This document shows, piece by piece, positions 15,909-25,128 of a DNA stretch of 64,000 nt. A program made the translations under genes and the position numbers. Position 1 is the first letter of the stretch; each line of letters opens with the position of its first letter. The stretch is from Verrucomicrobiaceae bacterium (GTDB lineage Bacteria; Verrucomicrobiota; Verrucomicrobiia; Verrucomicrobiales; Akkermansiaceae): NCBI GenBank assembly GCA_027491155.1, contig JAIXWR010000005.1, forward strand, positions 1 through 64,000, given 5' to 3'. The notes under the pieces were generated by a model. That model ran no database searches. It was given only the letters and a program-made list of their open reading frames with translations, and was not told the DNA's origin.

Positions 15909-17018
15909 TCACCACTCCGTCCCCAACCCGTGGCGGCCGGCCAGCTCCAACAGGTCCTCGCGCATCGGCCATTCGTCCGGCCGCTCGCTGACCGCATGGC
16001 GCTTGCTGGCACCTTTCAGCGCCATGCAGCCGGTGTTGTCGCCGATGCGGCGCACCAGCTCGACGTCCTCCGCACTCAGCCGGACGTCCGGCAGCGCCGC
16101 GAAGTCGTGAATCCGGTCCTCGATCGAGCGGACGCCTTCGCCCGCTTCCTGGATGAAGGTCGGCACCACGCTCTCCACCGCCGGCTGGCTGAGATTCCAG
16201 ATCGCCGCGAACTGGATCAGGGAAAGCCCGTGCTTCTCGGCGACCGGCTTCATCTTCTCGATCTTCTCCAGCCCGTGCTCGACCCAGCCGTCGGCCCGGT
16301 AGGCCCGGTGGTCGCCCGGCTTGAACTGGTGGCCCGGCTTCATGTCGCCGTGGAAAAGCCCGCCGTAGTCGGCGACGCGGGTCAGCACCTTCACGCCGTG
16401 CTTTTCACAGGCCGGCAGCGCCAGCCCGACCGGCCAAGGCTCGAGCGGGTTGAGAATCAGCATCGCCCAGTCGATGTCCGCGCCGAAGCGCTCGAGGCAG
16501 TGGATGATGTCCAGCGTGAAGCCGTTCGCCGGCCCCGGCGCGAGACCCAGCCGCTCGGCCAAGCCTTCCGACTTCAGCGCCCGCAAGCCGTCCCACACCG
16601 CGTCGCTGGTGTATCCGGTTTCATCCGGATTGTGGAGCATCAGCAGGTCGAAGCGGTCGGTCCGGCATCGCTCCAGCGACTTCTCGCAGGCCTGCCGCAG
16701 ATAGTCGCGGAACTTGCCCGGCTCATGCAGTTCGGTGAAGCGCGGGTAGCCGCGGGCACCCTGCCGCTGGCCTTCGTAGAAATCGTGGCCGACCATGCCC
16801 ACCAGGCAGTATTCCTCGCGCGGCAAGCCTTCCAAGGCTTGGCCGAGCAACTCATCCGCCTTGCCGTTGCCATAGACGTCCGCCGTCACGAAGGTGCGGA
16901 TCCCCGCGTCCCAGGCGGTCCGGATGCAGGAAATGAAGCGCTCTTCCGGGAGCGTTTCGCCGAAGTGCATGAAGCGGCCGCCGCTCCAGGTGCCGTAAGA
17001 CGTGGTGGTGAGATCCAT
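15909..17018 (-). CDS. Aldo/keto reductase-family protein, possibly non-canonical active site
   Basis: 369 residues. The (beta/alpha)8 family pattern is visible: TAWDAGIRTFVTADVYGNGK with the Asp and Tyr of the tetrad, FDLLMLHNPDE with the His, then GLRALKSEGLAERLGLAPG, and a C-terminal IQFAAIWNLSQPAVESVVPT block. The catalytic lysine normally in the next strand is not evident; the corresponding stretch reads YCLVGMVGHD. It may therefore be a divergent or inactive reductase. The ATG at 17018 sits about 9 nt from a strong -10, which implies a nearly leaderless mRNA. First gene of a two-gene unit with the sirtuin. Confidence 0.85.
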   Translation of the reverse strand: MDLTTTSYGTWSGGRFMHFGETLPEERFISCIRTAWDAGIRTFVTADVYGNGKADELLGQALEGLPREEYCLVGMVGHDFYEGQRQGARGYPRFTELHEPGKFRDYLRQACEKSLERCRTDRFDLLMLHNPDETGYTSDAVWDGLRALKSEGLAERLGLAPGPANGFTLDIIHCLERFGADIDWAMLILNPLEPWPVGLALPACEKHGVKVLTRVADYGGLFHGDMKPGHQFKPGDHRAYRADGWVEHGLEKIEKMKPVAEKHGLSLIQFAAIWNLSQPAVESVVPTFIQEAGEGVRSIEDRIHDFAALPDVRLSAEDVELVRRIGDNTGCMALKGASKRHAVSERPDEWPMREDLLELAGRHGLGTEW

Positions 17019-17026
17019 GCCGGAAT

Positions 17027-17054
17027 TCCTAGATCGGCCGGCCGCCGCGGTCAA
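17027..17054 (-). promoter_or_regulatory. Promoter for aldo/keto reductase-sirtuin unit
   Basis: TTGACC (17054-17049), 16-nt spacer, CTAGGA (17032-17027) on the minus strand. The predicted transcript start is only 2-4 nt before the ATG at 17018. Confidence 0.6.
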
Positions 17055-17099
17055 CCGGCACGCAAAATCCGCGTGGCATGAGAAAACTTCCGCGCACCC

Positions 17100-17248
17100 C
17101 CGGGAGCGCCGGTCTGCGACCGGCCGGACGGTCCTTGGCTGCGGGTATCCCGTGGCGGCTCCGGGGAAAGGCAAAGGATCGCAGCGGGGTTTCGAGCTGC
17201 GGGCGGCTGGGGACCACTCGTGCCGGTCGCAGACCGGCGCTCCCGCGG
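17100..17248. repeat. Intergenic paired-unit repeat, family D copy 1
   Basis: A unit of about 35 nt starting CCGGGAGCGCCGGTCTGCGA (17100-17134) recurs in inverted orientation at 17211-17248 (GGACCACTCGTGCCGGTCGC and on). Each unit contains an internal palindrome, GCCGGTC-TGC-GACCGGC. The centre of about 76 nt is unrelated. It fills the space between the divergent aldo/keto reductase and the DUF5362-like gene. A second pair is at 37543-37678. Confidence 0.85.
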
Positions 17249-17301
17249 GAACCAGCCGATGCTTGCCAAGCCCCCCGCATCCCGGCGAACCTGCGGGCAC
17301 A

Positions 17302-17787
17302 ATGGACAACCCCTACCAGGCCAGCAGCCACTCCGCCTACCCGGCTTCCAGCGGGATCGTCACCCGCGCGGTGATCGACGCCCTTGCCGCCACCCGGCCC
17401 TGGGTCCGCCTGTGCTCGGTCCTCGGCTTCATCGGGGCCGGCTTCATGATCCTGGCCGCCCTCGCCATCATGGCCACCGGCACCGTCGGCGCGATGAGCA
17501 GCCGCGATGCGATGCCCTTCGCCGGCTTCCCCATCATCATCGGGGTCGTCTATCTCGTGATGTCGCTGTTCTACCTCATCCCCTCCCTCAAGCTCTGGAA
17601 ATACGGCAGCGCGATCGTCCGGCTCATGTCGTCGAACGCCGTCACCGACCTCGAAGCCGCCCTCGACCAGCAGCGCGGTTTCTGGAAGTTCGTCGGCATC
17701 ATGGTGCTGATCTTCATCGGCCTCATGGTCCTTGCTTTCGTCGGCAGTTTTGTCGCCGTCGCCGGAGCCGCGGCGATGTCGAAGTAA
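17302..17787 (+). CDS. Small membrane protein, DUF5362-like
   Basis: 161 residues. It starts MDNPYQASSH, then has hydrophobic helices near residues 36-58, 75-96 and 133-158. The segment between helices two and three (YGSAIVRLMSSNAVTDLEAALDQQRGFWKFVGI) matches the DUF5362 pattern of a 'tubular' two-plus-two-helix membrane protein. Function unknown. It is followed 39 nt later by another small membrane-protein gene on the same strand. Confidence 0.7.
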   Translation: MDNPYQASSHSAYPASSGIVTRAVIDALAATRPWVRLCSVLGFIGAGFMILAALAIMATGTVGAMSSRDAMPFAGFPIIIGVVYLVMSLFYLIPSLKLWKYGSAIVRLMSSNAVTDLEAALDQQRGFWKFVGIMVLIFIGLMVLAFVGSFVAVAGAAAMSK

Positions 17788-17826
17788 ACGGCCGCCCAAC
17801 AACGACTGAAGGCCGCAATTGGGACA

Positions 17827-18282
17827 ATGCTCGAAGCCCTCTCGATTCTCTCCGGGGTGACGGAGTTGCTCGTCATGATCGGGCTTCCGTTGCTGATCTA
17901 CGCGATCCGGCCCCGCACCGGTGAACGGCGGCTCGCGCCACGTTTCTTGGTCTCCGTGCTCGTCGTGTGGATCGGGCTTGTGGCGCACCGCTCGTTCATC
18001 GGCCTGCCGGTGGCGTTGCGGCGGGCGCAAGCAAACGGCAATCTCGAGTATGATGGCGTCGGCGGGAATGTCGCCTACCTGATCGGCGGCTGGCTGCCAG
18101 GCATCTTCGGGGCAACGGTCGCGCTCGGGCTACTCTGGATCTGCGAGCGGATTCTCCGGCGGCGGAAAGCCCGGTTACTGGACGCGGATGAAAGCGTGAG
18201 GCCGCGGAACCTGATGCCGGGAACCGACAATCCCTATGCTGCAGACCGGAGAAGCGACAACCCCGGTCCGCCCGCCGCCTGA
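17827..18282 (+). CDS. Hypothetical membrane protein
   Basis: 151 residues with three hydrophobic stretches (about residues 9-26, 39-57 and 79-104) and a polar C-terminus. No family recognised. The C-terminal TDNPYAADRRSDNPGPPAA echoes the DNPYQAS at the start of the preceding gene, which hints at a shared cytosolic tail motif or a common origin. It has no visible Shine-Dalgarno sequence. The 176 nt before the next gene hold no gene that I can support. Confidence 0.55.
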   Translation: MLEALSILSGVTELLVMIGLPLLIYAIRPRTGERRLAPRFLVSVLVVWIGLVAHRSFIGLPVALRRAQANGNLEYDGVGGNVAYLIGGWLPGIFGATVALGLLWICERILRRRKARLLDADESVRPRNLMPGTDNPYAADRRSDNPGPPAA

Positions 18283-18458
18283 TCCATTCCGGACGGCCAC
18301 GAGGCCCGTCCTGGCCCCCTTGACCGAGGCTGAATTCACCGGTCTCGAATCCGGGTTGAACCCACCCGGCTGGCCGGAACGCTTCCGGCCAAAACCCGGA
18401 CCATCCGGCAATTCTCCCTTTGCGTCCCCGGCGTCTTGGCGGTTCATCTCCCCGCGCC

Positions 18459-20924
18459 ATGCCCGCCGATCCCCTCCAGCCCTTCTTCCGACAGCGCGGC
18501 TGGAAGCCTTTCCCTTTCCAGCAGGAAACCTGGGCCGCCTACGCCGCCGGCCAATCCGGCCTGCTCCACGCCCCCACCGGCCTCGGCAAAACCCTCGCCG
18601 TCTGGGGCGGCCCGCTGATCGAGCAGCTCTGCCTCCCCAAATCCGAAATCAAAAATCCTCAATCAAAAATCCTCAATCCGCCTTCTTGCACGGTCCTCTG
18701 GCTCACCCCGCTCCGCGCCCTCGCCCAGGACACCCTCCGCGCCCTCCGCGAACCCCTCGAACTCCTCGAACTCCTCGCCCCCGGCCTCCAGGTCGAGGCC
18801 CGCACCGGCGACACCTCGTCCGCCATCCGCGCCAAGCTCCGCAAAAACCTGCCGTTCGGCCTGGTCACCACCCCGGAGAGCCTGTCGCTGATGCTCACCC
18901 ACGCCGACACCCGCGACCAGCTCGCCGGGCTGAAGGCGGTGATCGTCGATGAATGGCACGAACTCCTCGGCACCAAGCGCGGCGTCCAGACCGAACTCTG
19001 CCTTGCCCGCCTCCGCGCCTGGCTGCCCGATCTCAAGATCTGGGGCCTTTCCGCGACCCTCGGCAACCTCGACGAGGCCCGCGACGTCCTGCTTGGCGAC
19101 CGATCCGCCGGCGCGGTCACCGTGTCCGCCGACCTGAAAAAGGACATCCGCATCGAGACCCTCATCCCCCGGGAAATCGACCGCTTCCCCTGGGCCGGCC
19201 ACCTCGGCACCCGGCTCGCCCCGCAGGTCGTGCGGGAGATCGAAAAGGCCGCCACCACGCTGCTCTTCACGAACACCCGCTCGCAGACCGAAATCTGGCA
19301 CCAGGAACTCCTCGCCCTCCGCCCGGATTGGAAGGACGTCCTCGCCCTGCACCACGGTTCGCTCGACCGCACCGAGCGCGAAAAAGTCGAGCAGGGCCTC
19401 CGCGACGGCTCGCTGCGCTGCGCCGTTTGCACCTCGTCGCTCGATCTCGGCGTGGATTTCTCCCCGGTCGACCAGGTCATCCAGGTCGGTTCGCCGAAAG
19501 GCATCGCCCGCCTCCTCCAGCGCGCCGGCCGCTCCGGCCACCAGCCGGGGAAAACCTCCCGCATCCTCGGCGTGCCGACCCACGCGATGGAGCTGGTCGA
19601 ATTCGCCGCCGTGCGCGACGCCGGTCAGGCCCGCCACATCGAGTCCCGCCGGCCGCTGCTCAAGCCGCTCGACGTCCTGGTCCAGCACCTCGTCACCTGC
19701 GCCATCGGCGAGCCCTTCGAGCCGGCCGAAATGCGCCGCGAAATCCAGTCGACCCACGCCTTCCGCGACCTCTCCGAAGCCGAATGGGACTGGTGCCTCG
19801 CCTTCATCTCCAGCGGCGGCAAGGCCCTCGCCGCCTACCCGCGCTACCAAAAGGCCCGCCTTGAAAACGGTCGTTTCACCGTCGACGACAAGCGCCTGAT
19901 CCAGCAGCACCGGCTGTCGATCGGCACCATTTCCTCCGACCCCCACGTCAGCATCCGCTTCGCCAGCGGCCGCACCCTCGGCACGGTCGAGGAAGGCTTC
20001 ATCAGCCGCCTCAAGCCCGGCAACCTCCTCGTCTTCGCCGGCCGGAAGCTCGAACTCGTCCGCTTCCACCAGAAAGTCGCCACCGTCCGCGTCGCCACCC
20101 GCGACGCCAAGGGCCACGTGGCAATCTGGGGCGGTAGCAAAATGCCACTCTCCACCGAGCTCGCCCACGCCATGGCCGCCCGACTCCGCGGCGAGGGGAA
20201 ATCCGCATCCGAAATGAAGGCGGTCGCCCCCATCCTCGCGATCCAGCGCCGCTGGTCGGAACTGCCCGACGACCGGATCCTGCTGGTCGAGCACACCCTC
20301 TCCCGCGAGGGCGAACACTTGTTTGTTTACCCGATGGCCGGCCGGCTGGTTCACGAAGGACTCGGCGCCCTCATGGCCTACCGGCTCCGCTTGAAAGACG
20401 ACGTCACCGTCACCCAGAACGACTACGGCTTCTGCCTCACCGCCCGCCGCGGTCTTCACCTGAGCGAGGAAATCATTCGTTTGAATCTTTCGTTGGATAA
20501 CCTCTTGGAAGACCTCGTCGCCTGCCTCAACACCGCCGAACTCGCCCGCCGACAGTTCCGCGAAGTCGCCCGCGTCGCCGGCCTGGTCCTCCAGCAACTC
20601 CCCGGCCGCCAGCAGCGCGGCCAACGGGAGCTTCAATCGAGCTCCCGCCTGCTCTTCGAGGTGCTGGAACGCTATGATCCCGGCAATCTGCTCCTTCTCC
20701 AGTCCCAGCGTGAAATTCTTGAGAAACAACTGGAGTTCAGTCGACTCAGGGATTCCCTGATCGACCTCCAGCAGCGACCCATACAATTGATCGAAACGGA
20801 ACGTCTCACCCCGATGGCCTTCCCGCTCTGGGCCGATCGCCTGTCCGCCACGCTTCCCGCCGGCGACGCCGCCAGCCGCCTGGAGCAAATGCTTGAAGAC
20901 CTCAACCGTGCCGCCGCCTTGTGA
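18459..20924 (+). CDS. Ligase-associated DEXH-box DNA helicase (Lhr-type)
   Basis: 821 residues. Superfamily 2 motifs in order: Q-motif region PFPFQQETWAAYAAGQ, Walker A HAPTGLGKT near residue 46, TPESLSLML, the DEWH box (VDEWHELLG), SATLGNL, TNTRSQTEIWHQ, HHGSLDRTER, TSSLDLGVDF and the arginine finger QRAGRSGHQPG. A winged-helix/Lhr-core C-terminal region follows. This is the helicase of the four-gene DNA-damage cluster (ligase, exonuclease, helicase, PdeM phosphoesterase), and pdeM overlaps its stop codon by 4 nt (GTGA). No ATP-dependent ligase or nuclease partner lies in this window. It probably remodels damaged DNA or RNA-DNA hybrids. Confidence 0.9.
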   Translation: MPADPLQPFFRQRGWKPFPFQQETWAAYAAGQSGLLHAPTGLGKTLAVWGGPLIEQLCLPKSEIKNPQSKILNPPSCTVLWLTPLRALAQDTLRALREPLELLELLAPGLQVEARTGDTSSAIRAKLRKNLPFGLVTTPESLSLMLTHADTRDQLAGLKAVIVDEWHELLGTKRGVQTELCLARLRAWLPDLKIWGLSATLGNLDEARDVLLGDRSAGAVTVSADLKKDIRIETLIPREIDRFPWAGHLGTRLAPQVVREIEKAATTLLFTNTRSQTEIWHQELLALRPDWKDVLALHHGSLDRTEREKVEQGLRDGSLRCAVCTSSLDLGVDFSPVDQVIQVGSPKGIARLLQRAGRSGHQPGKTSRILGVPTHAMELVEFAAVRDAGQARHIESRRPLLKPLDVLVQHLVTCAIGEPFEPAEMRREIQSTHAFRDLSEAEWDWCLAFISSGGKALAAYPRYQKARLENGRFTVDDKRLIQQHRLSIGTISSDPHVSIRFASGRTLGTVEEGFISRLKPGNLLVFAGRKLELVRFHQKVATVRVATRDAKGHVAIWGGSKMPLSTELAHAMAARLRGEGKSASEMKAVAPILAIQRRWSELPDDRILLVEHTLSREGEHLFVYPMAGRLVHEGLGALMAYRLRLKDDVTVTQNDYGFCLTARRGLHLSEEIIRLNLSLDNLLEDLVACLNTAELARRQFREVARVAGLVLQQLPGRQQRGQRELQSSSRLLFEVLERYDPGNLLLLQSQREILEKQLEFSRLRDSLIDLQQRPIQLIETERLTPMAFPLWADRLSATLPAGDAASRLEQMLEDLNRAAAL

Positions 20925-21571
20925 ATATCTCGATCCTCAATCAAACGATTGCTCTTCTCCCCGGAAAGGCCGTTCTGCTCCCCGACCGCAGCCTGGTCGT
21001 CGCCGATCTCCATCTGGGCAAGGCCACGGCGTTCCAGGCAAAAGGCCTCGCCATCCCGGAAGGCGACAGCGATGCCGACCTGAATCGATTGGGAACAATC
21101 TGTGAACAAGCCGGGGCGACCCGCCTCCTGATCAACGGCGACCTCTTCCACTCTCCCGCCGGACTCAGCGAGGAGATCGAACGTTTGCTGGAAACATGGT
21201 TATCCACCCTTTCGATCCCGGTACAGCTGATCATCGGCAACCACGACGCCAAGCTGCGCCGCCTGCCCGCCGCGCTCGATCCGGTCGAATCGATCGACGC
21301 CGCCGGCTTTCACATCGTCCACGACCCCGCCGATGCCCCCGCCGGCCGCCCGGCCATCTGCGCCCACTGGCACCCGGTCGCCCGGATCGCCGATGGCAAG
21401 CGCACCTCGCTGCGGCTCCCCTGCTTCCTGCTCCGCGGCAGCACCCTGGTCCTGCCCGCTTTCGGCACCTTCACCGGCGGCGCGATCCTCGACCGGGAAA
21501 AGGGCGACCGCGTTTTCGTGGCCCCCGGCGACCGGGTGATCGAAGTCCCCGACGAGCTCCTCCGGCGTTGA
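20921..21571 (+). CDS. pdeM: Ligase-associated metallophosphoesterase PdeM
   Basis: 216 residues from a GTG that overlaps the helicase TGA (GTGA). Calcineurin-type metal ligands are present: VVADLHLGK (Asp-His), INGDLFHS, IIGNHDAK and the late AHWHP, the pattern of the PdeM family. PdeM homologues act with the DEXH helicase in DNA repair. The overlap implies translational coupling. It converges with the WalJ-type gene, 7 nt away. Confidence 0.9.
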   Translation: MNISILNQTIALLPGKAVLLPDRSLVVADLHLGKATAFQAKGLAIPEGDSDADLNRLGTICEQAGATRLLINGDLFHSPAGLSEEIERLLETWLSTLSIPVQLIIGNHDAKLRRLPAALDPVESIDAAGFHIVHDPADAPAGRPAICAHWHPVARIADGKRTSLRLPCFLLRGSTLVLPAFGTFTGGAILDREKGDRVFVAPGDRVIEVPDELLRR

Positions 21572-21578
21572 GCGGCCC

Positions 21579-22340
21579 TCACTCCCACCAGCCGCAGCAC
21601 TCGTCCTGCGGCGCGCAGGCGACCTCCACCGACTCGGGAATCCCGGCGCGGATCACCGAGACCGCCTTGTCCGGATGATTGCAGTCGCGGCTGAGGTGCC
21701 CCAGCACCACCCGGCGCAGGCCGGCCGGGACCAGCTCCGCGACCAGGGCACCGGTCTGGATGTTCGAAAGATGCCCGTGCCGCGAGGAAATCCGCTGCTT
21801 GGTCGACCAGGGACGCTTGGTGTCGGCCTCCAGCAACTCGTCGTCGTAATTCGCCTCCACGAATAGCGCGTGTACCCCGCGGAGGCGCTCGGTGATGAGC
21901 CGGGTGACGTGGCCGCTGTCGCTCAGCAGGCCGAGCGAGCGCTCCTCGTGGCGGAAGACGAAGCCGACCGGCTCCACCGCATCGTGCGGGACCGCGAAGG
22001 ACTGGATCGACAGCCCGTCGAGCTGGAATCCGGCGCCGGATTCGAAGATTTTCCAGGTGGCGCTGTCGACGCCGCCGTCGCGGACCACCCGGGACGTCGC
22101 CGGGGTGGCGAATACCGGCACGGACAGCGATTTCATCAGCACCCGCAGGCCGCGGACGTGGTCGCCGTGCTCGTGGGTCAGCAGCACGCCGCGGAGGCTG
22201 GCGGGATCGATGCCGCTGGCCTTCATGCGGTCGCAGAGCTGCTTGGCGGAAAGCCCGGCATCGACCAGCAGGCGGACGCCACCGGCCTCGATCACCGCCG
22301 CATTTCCCCCGCTGCCGCTGCCCAGAACGATGAACCGCAC
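21579..22340 (-). CDS. MBL-fold metallohydrolase, WalJ/YycJ type
   Basis: 253 residues from a GTG at 22340. The metallo-beta-lactamase core has SGSGGNA near residue 8, the zinc motif THEHGDHVRG near 61, the later VPHDA, LSDSGHV and LGHLSRDCNHP. YycJ/WalJ proteins are predicted 5'-3' exo- or endonucleases implicated in DNA replication and repair, so the location beside the helicase and pdeM may be meaningful, although orientation is convergent. Upstream of the GTG the frame stays open through repeat C2, and an ATG at 22529 would add 63 residues encoded by the repeat and by the neighbour; I reject that extension. Confidence 0.85.
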   Translation of the reverse strand: MRFIVLGSGSGGNAAVIEAGGVRLLVDAGLSAKQLCDRMKASGIDPASLRGVLLTHEHGDHVRGLRVLMKSLSVPVFATPATSRVVRDGGVDSATWKIFESGAGFQLDGLSIQSFAVPHDAVEPVGFVFRHEERSLGLLSDSGHVTRLITERLRGVHALFVEANYDDELLEADTKRPWSTKQRISSRHGHLSNIQTGALVAELVPAGLRRVVLGHLSRDCNHPDKAVSVIRAGIPESVEVACAPQDECCGWWE

Positions 22341-22347
22341 GGGGGAA

Positions 22348-22490
22348 GAAAAAGTGCCAGGTGCCCAAGTGCCAAGTGCCAAACCGAGCAAAGCGACCGA
22401 CGGGCTCCCCTCGTTCTCCTCTTCCTTGGAACTTGGAACTTCAAAACTTGGAACTTTCCCCGCTTGGCACTTTTCACTTGGAACTTCATC
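22348..22490. repeat. Intergenic paired-arm repeat, family C copy 2
   Basis: The left arm (about 22348-22384) has AAGTGCCAGGTGCCCAAGTG-type words; the right arm (about 22422-22490) has CTTGGAACTTGGAACTTCAA and CTTGGCACTTTTCACTTGG. Words are the same as in copy 1 at 14370-14552. The centre of about 37 nt is non-repeated. It lies between two divergent genes, so each arm is in one gene's leader. Confidence 0.8.
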
Positions 22491-22503
22491 CTCCGGCATC
22501 GCC

Positions 22504-25008
22504 GTGAAGAGGTTGAGGATCATCCACAAGCTGAGGACTTTCGTCGCCCTGCTGGCGTTCGGCGCGGTGCTCGCCGCAGGTGGCGGGCTGTGGTGGGCGA
22601 ACCGGACCGGCTTGCCCGACTCGTGGCGCGGCGAGATCGAAAAGGCGCTGGCGGCTCAGGGTCTGCATGCCGACATCGCCGGCCTGCGCTACTGGCCCCT
22701 GCAGGGCGTCGAGGCGGACGAGGTCACGGTGTATTCCGATTCCTCGCGCCATCGGGTCGTGGCGCGGGTCAAGGAAGTGATGGTCAACGTCGACCGCACG
22801 AAACTGGCCCGCGGCGAGGTGCGGGTGGAGCGGCTGGATTTGAAAGGGGGCTCGCTGGTGCTGCCGGTGGATCCCGACGACCCCGACTCCAAGGCGCTGG
22901 AGGTGAAAAATGCCAGCGGCCGGGTGCTGATGCCGGGCGGCAGGCGGCTGGAGGTGCTCAACGCCCGCGGGGAAGTCGGCGGCATCCGGCTGGAGTTCGA
23001 AGCCCTGCTGCTCGGCTACCGGCCGCGGCTTTCGGTGAAAGAGGAAGAGGTCGAACGCGCCCAGCTGCAGCGGCGGCAATTGCTGGCCCGGGTGATCGGG
23101 ATGCTGGAACCCTGGAAGTTCGATCCCGCCAGCCCGCCGGTGATCCGGATCCGGGTTGAAGGCGACCTCGACGACCCGCGCACGGTGCGGGCCGATCTTT
23201 TCCTGAAGAGCGAAGGTCTGGAGCGCGGCGGCATCGGCATCACCCGCCTCGACGCCAAGGGCGAAATGCGCGGTCGGCTGCTGGTCCTGGAGTCTCTGGA
23301 TATCGAGGACGGCGGAGGCAGCCTGCGCGGCCGCATGGAATACGACCTGGCCACCCGGAAGGGCCGCTTCGACGCCCGCTCGGACCTCGAGCTGCCGGTG
23401 ATGCTGCACGAACTCGACGCCGCCGGCTGGCTGGACAAGGTCAGCTTCGAATCGCGTCCGGAGCTTTCGGCCCGCGGCACCTTCGAGTGGCCGGAAAGCG
23501 GCCCGCCGAAGTTCCAGGTGATCGGCCACCTGATGGCGCAGGATCTCCGTTTCAAGGGACACCGCGCGTCGCGGGTGGAAAGCGACCTCTCCTGGGACGG
23601 CACCAGCGTGTTCCTCGACAACCTCGTGCTGACCCGCCCGGACGGCACGCTTCGAGGGCGGCTGCTCGCCAAGCCGGAACTCATCCGCTACGACGTGTCC
23701 ACCGACCTCCGGATCGATGTCTGGCGCGGCTTCTTCGACAACCACCCGCTCGGCAAGGTGCTGGTCGATTTCAGCGACCGCCACGACACCAAGGTGGCCG
23801 CGCGGATCAAGGGACGCATCAACCCGCGGGACAAACACGACTGGCATGCCTCCGGCGAAGCCAGCGCGACGCACATGACCTACAAGGGCATCCCTTTCCG
23901 GAAGGCCCGGGTCACCATGGACCTCGATCACGACGCGCTGGATTTCACCCGCGGCGAGGTGGAGTTCGACTACGCCTCCTACCCTCTCCGCAAGGCGCAC
24001 GACGGCCCGCTCAGCGGGACCGCCACGGTGGACCGCGTGCGCTTCGACCGGGAGCCGTCGACGCTCACGCTCGAGAACATCCGCGGCAGCTTCTGGCCCG
24101 CGCCCGTCCTGCGGATGTTCCTGCCGAAGGTGGCCGATCACCTCGAGGAATACCGCTTTCACCGCCCCCCCGAACTCAAGGCCGGCGGGGTGATCGGATT
24201 GTTCAAAGGGGCGCCCAAGACCCTGTTCAAGGTCACCGGCACCACTCCGGGCAAGATGTCGTACCGCTTCGCCGGCACCGACCTGTTGCTCGGCGGGCTG
24301 GACACCACCGTGCTGGTCAAGCCGTCGGTCACGGAGGTCAGGGACCTCGAGTTCGAGGTGTTCGACGGCCCGGTGCGCGGGAGCTTCGACGTCCTGCCCG
24401 AGGAAGGCGGCCCGCGGGTGAAGGGCGAGTTCGACTGGACCCGGCTGAGCCTGCCCGAAATCTCCACCGCGTGCGGCTTCGAAAAGACCGCCAAGGGCTT
24501 CGTCACCGGCCGGATCGACTTCAACTACCGGGGCAAGGCTGCGGCCGGCCTGAACGGCGACGGGTTGATCGCCCTGGAAGAAGGCGAACTGTTTTCCGTC
24601 CCGATCTTCGGCCCCCTGTCGCCGGTGCTCTCCACCGTGCTCGCGAACCGAAAGGCCGGCTTCCAGGAGGCGAAGGAAGCCTTCTGCACCTTCGCGGTCG
24701 AGGAAGGCGTGCTGCGGACCAACGACTTCCTGACCACCACCCCTTCGCTGGTCTTCACGGGCGACGCCGAAGCGGACCTCAACCGGAGGACCCTCGAAAT
24801 GACGATCCGCATGAACGCGCGGGGGCTGCTGGGGGTGATCACGCTTCCGCTCAAACCGTTCTACGGCCTGTTCCAGTTCCGCGGCACCGGGCCGATGCGC
24901 GAGCCGGTGTGGCGCAACGTGATGTTCACCTCGCCGCCGGAGACCGAGAAGGAACGCCTGCTCGCCCCGCCCAGGGCCCGCGACCTCCGCACACCGGAGC
25001 CGCGCTGA
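22504..25008 (+). CDS. AsmA/TamB-like envelope protein
   Basis: 834 residues from a GTG. One N-terminal membrane helix (residues 13-33, FVALLAFGAVLAAGGGLWW) is followed by a long periplasmic region of alternating short strands, as in the beta-taco/groove of AsmA-like proteins that carry phospholipids between membranes. The C-terminus ends with the AsmA-family type of motif, LPLKPFYGLFQFRGTGPMRE, preceded by AFCTFAVEEGVLRTNDF. The role in outer-membrane lipid homeostasis is inferred from the family. It is monocistronic, with repeat C2 directly upstream. Proline- and charge-rich last 25 residues. Confidence 0.75.
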   Translation: MKRLRIIHKLRTFVALLAFGAVLAAGGGLWWANRTGLPDSWRGEIEKALAAQGLHADIAGLRYWPLQGVEADEVTVYSDSSRHRVVARVKEVMVNVDRTKLARGEVRVERLDLKGGSLVLPVDPDDPDSKALEVKNASGRVLMPGGRRLEVLNARGEVGGIRLEFEALLLGYRPRLSVKEEEVERAQLQRRQLLARVIGMLEPWKFDPASPPVIRIRVEGDLDDPRTVRADLFLKSEGLERGGIGITRLDAKGEMRGRLLVLESLDIEDGGGSLRGRMEYDLATRKGRFDARSDLELPVMLHELDAAGWLDKVSFESRPELSARGTFEWPESGPPKFQVIGHLMAQDLRFKGHRASRVESDLSWDGTSVFLDNLVLTRPDGTLRGRLLAKPELIRYDVSTDLRIDVWRGFFDNHPLGKVLVDFSDRHDTKVAARIKGRINPRDKHDWHASGEASATHMTYKGIPFRKARVTMDLDHDALDFTRGEVEFDYASYPLRKAHDGPLSGTATVDRVRFDREPSTLTLENIRGSFWPAPVLRMFLPKVADHLEEYRFHRPPELKAGGVIGLFKGAPKTLFKVTGTTPGKMSYRFAGTDLLLGGLDTTVLVKPSVTEVRDLEFEVFDGPVRGSFDVLPEEGGPRVKGEFDWTRLSLPEISTACGFEKTAKGFVTGRIDFNYRGKAAAGLNGDGLIALEEGELFSVPIFGPLSPVLSTVLANRKAGFQEAKEAFCTFAVEEGVLRTNDFLTTTPSLVFTGDAEADLNRRTLEMTIRMNARGLLGVITLPLKPFYGLFQFRGTGPMREPVWRNVMFTSPPETEKERLLAPPRARDLRTPEPR

Positions 25009-25128
25009 CCCGGCGCATCCGCCGCCACCCCGGCGCTCATCCTTTACTTGCGCCGGGAGTGCGATGGTGTCAGCGTTGCGCCAGCCCCCGGAAATCGGAT
25101 TTCCCATCAACCCCAACCCCATCAAGTC

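Noticed and set aside
18663..20888. 741-codon minus-strand frame opposite the DEXH helicase
   Set aside because: Shadow of the helicase gene, which carries all expected motifs on the plus strand.
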